Shown here piece by piece: positions 61,724 through 64,000 of a DNA stretch of 64,000 nt. Within the stretch, counting starts at the first letter, position 1; each line of letters begins with the position of its first letter. Made by a program: the position numbers and the translations under genes. Source of the DNA: Suilimivivens sp964402925. GTDB taxonomy: Bacteria > Bacillota > Clostridia > Lachnospirales > Lachnospiraceae. The notes below the pieces were generated by a model. The model worked only from the letters and a program-made list of their open reading frames with translations, had not been told where the DNA came from and made no database searches. The stretch covers positions 56,037 through 120,036 of the forward strand of contig CAYOED010000003.1 of assembly GCA_964402925.1 (NCBI GenBank), in the 5' to 3' direction.

Positions 61724-62524
61724 TTACTGAAATGGGTCATCCGGGCTTGACTGCATATTTCCCAAATGCTTGTCATACATTTCTTGATACTCTGGTTGTA
61801 ATTTGCAATCGCCGGCTTTAGGCGCCTGCTGCCTCTGGGCATTCCTGTATACGCCGCCCCTGTCCTGCTCCTTTGAAAGCCATGCATTAATAAATCTATC
61901 TATCCCCCGCCTAGTCTTTTTCCTCTGGGGGTTGCTTTCAAGCCATGCCGCCATCTTATGGAGCTCCTGCTTGATATCTACTGCCGGATAAGCCTTTTCC
62001 CATCCTTCTATCTTTGACAGGGGTACATCATAATCTGTTTTATCTATAAGGGGCAGCAGGATTCCACTGCATTCCGGCTCATGAGCTTCTAGCTCTGAGC
62101 TAATAGTATTTATACTATTCTTATCTATTCTATTCTTATCTAATCTAATCTTATCTGTGTCAACCGTTGGTATACCACATGGTACACCAGTATTGTATAC
62201 ACCATTTTCTAATGACAATGAATCGATTTCTTTTGTATACTTTGTCTTGGTATATCTGTCACGCCGTAGGTAGTTGTTTTGTCGCCAATGTCTTATTACG
62301 ACAATTCCGTTTTCAAATGGAATAACATAGCCATTTTCCACAAGCACCTTTAAATCTCCATTCGTTGACGGTGTTATTTTAATGACCTTCCTGGGGGATG
62401 ATACAAACCCATCATCATCTGCATACATTCCAAGATGAAAATATAAGCATTGCGCTGAAGCAGGTAAATCTAAAAATTTATCCGTTCCCACCACATCAAG
62501 ACTGAACATTCTTTTATTTGCCAT
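61724..62524 (-). CDS. Phage replisome organiser-like initiator protein
   Basis: 266 aa. The N-terminus RMFSLDVVGTDKFLDLPASAQCLYFHLGMYADDDGFVSSPRKV is typical of phage replisome organiser/wHTH initiators; IVVIRHWRQNNYLRRDRYTKTKYTKEID follows. The C-terminal half has KTRRGIDRFINAWLSKEQDR, as in DnaD-like helicase-recruiting tails. It should bind the origin and recruit the DnaC-like partner downstream. Iteron-like repeats lie inside the gene (62102-62156). GGAGG 9 nt before ATG 62524. Confidence 0.87.
   Translation of the reverse strand: MANKRMFSLDVVGTDKFLDLPASAQCLYFHLGMYADDDGFVSSPRKVIKITPSTNGDLKVLVENGYVIPFENGIVVIRHWRQNNYLRRDRYTKTKYTKEIDSLSLENGVYNTGVPCGIPTVDTDKIRLDKNRIDKNSINTISSELEAHEPECSGILLPLIDKTDYDVPLSKIEGWEKAYPAVDIKQELHKMAAWLESNPQRKKTRRGIDRFINAWLSKEQDRGGVYRNAQRQQAPKAGDCKLQPEYQEMYDKHLGNMQSSPDDPFQ
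62102..62156. other. Candidate replication origin with iterons
   Basis: Inside the initiator gene: a perfect inverted repeat AATAGTAT-TT-ATACTATT (62102-62119) next to three 11-bp repeats TATTCTTATCT at 62116, 62131 and 62146 (third with one change), exactly 15 nt apart. AT-rich. Origins embedded in initiator genes are known in lambdoid and Gram-positive phages. Confidence 0.6.
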
Positions 62525-62535
62525 CCTGAACCCTC

Positions 62536-62757
62536 CTACATAACACCATTTTTTTCTGCTTCCTGCTCTGCAATCCCATCAAGATATTTTTCTATCTTGT
62601 CCATCTTATAAAGAACCCTCTTTCCTATCTGGAACCTTGCGCCTGCTGCCTCTCCTATCTTCATTGCTGTAGGTCTTCCACAGTCTAAAATTTTAGAAAG
62701 CGTCTCTGCATTAACTGAAACTTTATTATTGGTTTCCGCTGTTTTCGTTTTTCTCAT
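62536..62757 (-). CDS. Small wHTH protein, excisionase-like
   Basis: 73 aa from ATG 62757 (AAAAGGAG 9 nt upstream). Core VSVNAETLSKILDCGRPTAMKIGEAAGARFQIGKRVLYKMDKIEKYLDG has the order of MerR-type winged helices in Xis/AlpA-like proteins. First gene of the minus-strand replication operon, divergent from the repressor. It may direct excision or activate the operon. Confidence 0.75.
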   Translation of the reverse strand: MRKTKTAETNNKVSVNAETLSKILDCGRPTAMKIGEAAGARFQIGKRVLYKMDKIEKYLDGIAEQEAEKNGVM

Positions 62758-62817
62758 GTCCAAATTCTCCTTTTCATGCTTTGTCTTTACTATTATGCTC
62801 ACGTATGTTACACTACG

Positions 62818-62888
62818 ATCATAAATCAACATTTTTGATATTTCAACATATTTGTGCACATGTGGTTCATTTTCAACAAATTTGTGCA
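62818..62888. promoter_or_regulatory. Control region between repressor and Xis-like gene
   Basis: Minus promoter TTGAAA (62846-62841), 17 nt, TATGAT (62823-62818). Two 18-bp direct repeats TTTCAACAWATTTGTGCA at 62841-62858 and 62871-62888, 30 nt apart, the first covering the -35. A related TCAACATTTTTGATA sits inside the spacer. Likely operators of the divergent repressor. Confidence 0.65.
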
Positions 62889-62914
62889 TCACTTTAAAAA
62901 GGGAGCGTGTTTTT

Positions 62915-63646
62915 ATGGGTTTTGCAACAGAACAATTTGCTAAAAGATTAAAAGAATTAAGAGATACCGCCGGATTAACGCAGGCGCAACTTGCCGAAGA
63001 ACTCAAAGTTTCTCGCGGTGCTATTAGTTACTATGAAAAAGGCGAGCGAACACCAGATATTGAGTTTTTAGATTCATTAGCCAGATACTTTATGTTGCCT
63101 TACGATTTTATTCTAGGCGCTACTAACAACATAAAATCAGAACATAAAAATATGTTTGAATCGTATGGGCTCACTGATATTGCTTGTGATAAGCTTGGTT
63201 GTTCACCTGAAAAAAGTTTAGGTCGACTCATTTCAACGATTTTAGAACATAAAAATTTTCTCTCCTTAAAATATGCTATAGAAAAAATTATCAAAAACTA
63301 CAGATCATTTAACTGTAACGAACTTGGTTACATTAGCTTTTTACTTACTGATACACTTAACAGAATCATTTTTGATTCAATAGACGTTTTAATTGATTCC
63401 CAATTCACACCAGAAGAAAAAGAAAAACTGCGTCTTAAACACGAACTGTCGGAGAAAGAATGGAATGATAAGGTTAAAGAATGGGATTTAAGAAAGAAAG
63501 TCTTTTTGGAATGGAGCGCAAAAGATGAAGCAAATTTAGAAGCAATTGACAGAGAAGAAAACAAATTACGGTATTCCGCTATTGATAAAGTACATGAAAA
63601 ATTCTATGAAACTATACTTGATATGGAGATTGACAGATACTTTTAA
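62915..63646 (+). CDS. XRE-family phage-type repressor
   Basis: 243 aa from ATG 62915 (GGGAG 9 nt upstream). Residues 5-65 are a CI/Xre HTH: FAKRLKELRDTAGLTQAQLAEELKVSRGAISYYEKGERTPDIEFLDSLARYFMLPYDFILG. The C-terminal ~170 residues are helical and charged, without a visible LexA/CI serine-lysine protease motif or ImmA partner, so induction may be by an anti-repressor protein, as with the Stl repressor of SaPIs. Divergent from the Xis-like gene. Confidence 0.9.
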   Translation: MGFATEQFAKRLKELRDTAGLTQAQLAEELKVSRGAISYYEKGERTPDIEFLDSLARYFMLPYDFILGATNNIKSEHKNMFESYGLTDIACDKLGCSPEKSLGRLISTILEHKNFLSLKYAIEKIIKNYRSFNCNELGYISFLLTDTLNRIIFDSIDVLIDSQFTPEEKEKLRLKHELSEKEWNDKVKEWDLRKKVFLEWSAKDEANLEAIDREENKLRYSAIDKVHEKFYETILDMEIDRYF

Positions 63647-63673
63647 TAACATTTTTTATAATTAAAGCTTTTA

Positions 63674-63693
63674 TTGGGGTAAAAATTGGGGTA
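63674..63693. repeat. TTGGGGTA array, right
   Basis: Two direct copies of TTGGGGTA at 63674 and 63686, period 12, as in the left array at 57419-57472. Confidence 0.75.
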
Positions 63694-63714
63694 TAAATCA
63701 CTTATGACATGCTG

Positions 63715-63738
63715 AAAGCCGCATAAATGCGGCTTTTC
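63715..63738 (+). terminator. Rho-independent terminator after the repressor gene
   Basis: AAAGCCGCAT, an AA loop, ATGCGGCTTT, then TCTT: a perfect 10-bp stem. Symmetric, so it may work in both directions and shield the element from flanking transcription. Confidence 0.8.
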
Positions 63739-63748
63739 TTCAAAAATG

Positions 63749-63788
63749 TTGTACTTAATTCTATACAATTTGTACTCTTCTGTCAATG
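63749..63788. repeat. Right attachment site (attR-like)
   Basis: The 21-bp core 63749-63769 equals 57286-57306, then 7 different bases and CTTCTGTCAATG again. The conserved outer part suggests that both copies descend from one ~40-bp site. Confidence 0.75.
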
Positions 63789-63853
63789 GGTGCGGCAACA
63801 TCGGATATATATGCCAAAAAATTGATTACTTTTTATGGGGTAGCCATTAGTCC

Positions 63854-63990
63854 GCACAGGAGCGGTATATATTCCAACGTCGTCGCGCTCCCGCTCCATA
63901 AAAACGTAACAGACGCTAGACTCGAAAAAACCTCGTCAAGCGCTGACGTTTTTATAGGGACTCCTTATGGAATATATACCGCTCCTGTGC
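63854..63990. repeat. Long nested inverted repeat
   Basis: Outer arms 63854-63876 and 63968-63990 are a perfect 23-bp inverted pair. Inside, ATAAAAACGT (from 63898) pairs with ACGTTTTTAT (near 63947), and the apex has CAGaCGCT against AGCGCTG. No open frame. Function unknown. Confidence 0.8.
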
Positions 63991-64000
63991 TACGTTACTG

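Larger units (their letters stand above)
57286..63769. mobile_element. Integrated ~6.5-kb phage-satellite-like element
   Basis: Bounded by a 21-bp perfect direct repeat (57286-57306 and 63749-63769), with 12-bp-period repeats just inside each end. Gene content in order from the right end: XRE repressor, Xis-like wHTH, replisome organiser, DnaC-like loader, Nu1-like small terminase, then a gene-poor stretch, Uma2 nuclease, small XRE regulator, 49-aa protein and an integrase tail. There are no capsid, portal, tail or lysis genes. The set of repressor/Xis/replication/TerS without structural genes is what phage-inducible islands carry, but a deleted prophage gives the same picture. The integrase is broken, so mobility would need help in trans. 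Confidence 0.75.
63647..64000. other. Right end of the element and flank
   Basis: 354 nt without a gene. It contains the right TTGGGGTA array, a terminator, the right attachment repeat and, outside the element, a large inverted repeat. Confidence 0.6.

Noticed and set aside
63854..63990. An integron attC site
   Set aside because: The conserved RYYYAAC/GTTRRRY boxes are not found at the arm ends and no integron integrase is in the window.
1..64000. tRNA or rRNA genes as integration targets or elsewhere
   Set aside because: I saw no cloverleaf-like sequence with a TTCRANYC loop near the att sites or elsewhere, though a covariance-model scan was not possible.

Overview
The window looks like a chromosomal segment of a low-GC Firmicute, most likely a motile member of the Lachnospiraceae. 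This is inferred from the AT-rich coding style, strong AGGAGG-type ribosome sites, several AAA-ATPase/PD-(D/E)XK paralogues, and housekeeping genes typical of Clostridia (murI, ispE, a ClpX homologue, a secreted trigger-factor-like lipoprotein, a PcsB-like NlpC/P60 protein). Nearly all genes lie on the minus strand. All calls were made by eye; no database search was run.

Region 1 (1-35430) is a surface-glycan or glycoprotein island made of two minus-strand operons. The upstream operon (35196 to 17062) encodes a legionaminic/sialic-acid-type sugar pathway: atypical SDR, CBS-nucleotidyltransferase (PtmE-like), TPP enzyme, NeuD-like acyltransferase, NeuB-like synthase, NeuC-like hydrolysing epimerase, formyltransferase, PIG-L deacetylase and LegB-like 4,6-dehydratase. 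It continues with a radical SAM enzyme, methyltransferase-like proteins, a nucleotidyltransferase, an SGNH hydrolase and a NodU/CmcH carbamoyltransferase. The second operon (16504 to beyond position 1) encodes a GT-B/propeller fusion, a NodZ-like transferase, a DegT aminotransferase, a cupin, glycosyltransferases and methyltransferases. Both operons start with the same layout: a sigma-D (FliA, sigma-28)-like promoter, a duplicated ~60-nt leader and a terminator-like hairpin. This suggests expression with motility and a role in flagellin glycosylation. About eleven proteins in the two operons carry the same ~90-residue Rossmann-like domain fused to different enzymes.

Region 2 (35500-43720) is an amplified accessory block: two units of Rpn-type nuclease plus AAA-ATPase/PD-(D/E)XK, the second with a truncated Rpn copy, then a more distant ATPase-nuclease. 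Four nearly identical sigma-A promoters serve these genes. Remnants of an FkbM methyltransferase and a 4Fe-4S protein lie between them. A decayed ATPase copy that has lost its nuclease domain sits inside the glycan operon at 10290-11706.

Region 3 (43799-57245) is mostly core genome: class II aldolase, GntR-regulated ABC exporter, divergent LspA, subtilase, ClpX variant, NlpC/P60 protein, lipoprotein foldase, DUF1934 protein, MurI, FCD-type GntR regulator and IspE.

Region 4 (57286-63769) is a ~6.5-kb integrated element bounded by a 21-bp direct repeat, with 12-bp-period TTGGGGTA arrays just inside both ends. It holds a phage-style regulation and replication module (XRE repressor divergent from an Xis-like wHTH protein, replisome organiser with internal iterons, DnaC-like loader) and a Nu1-like small terminase, but no capsid, tail or lysis genes and only an integrase tail. 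It resembles a phage satellite (PICI-like) or a strongly reduced prophage. Cargo includes a Uma2 nuclease and a second XRE switch with three operators, and a short GGCAGCAGG-type repeat is scattered through the element. A large nested inverted repeat lies just outside its right end.
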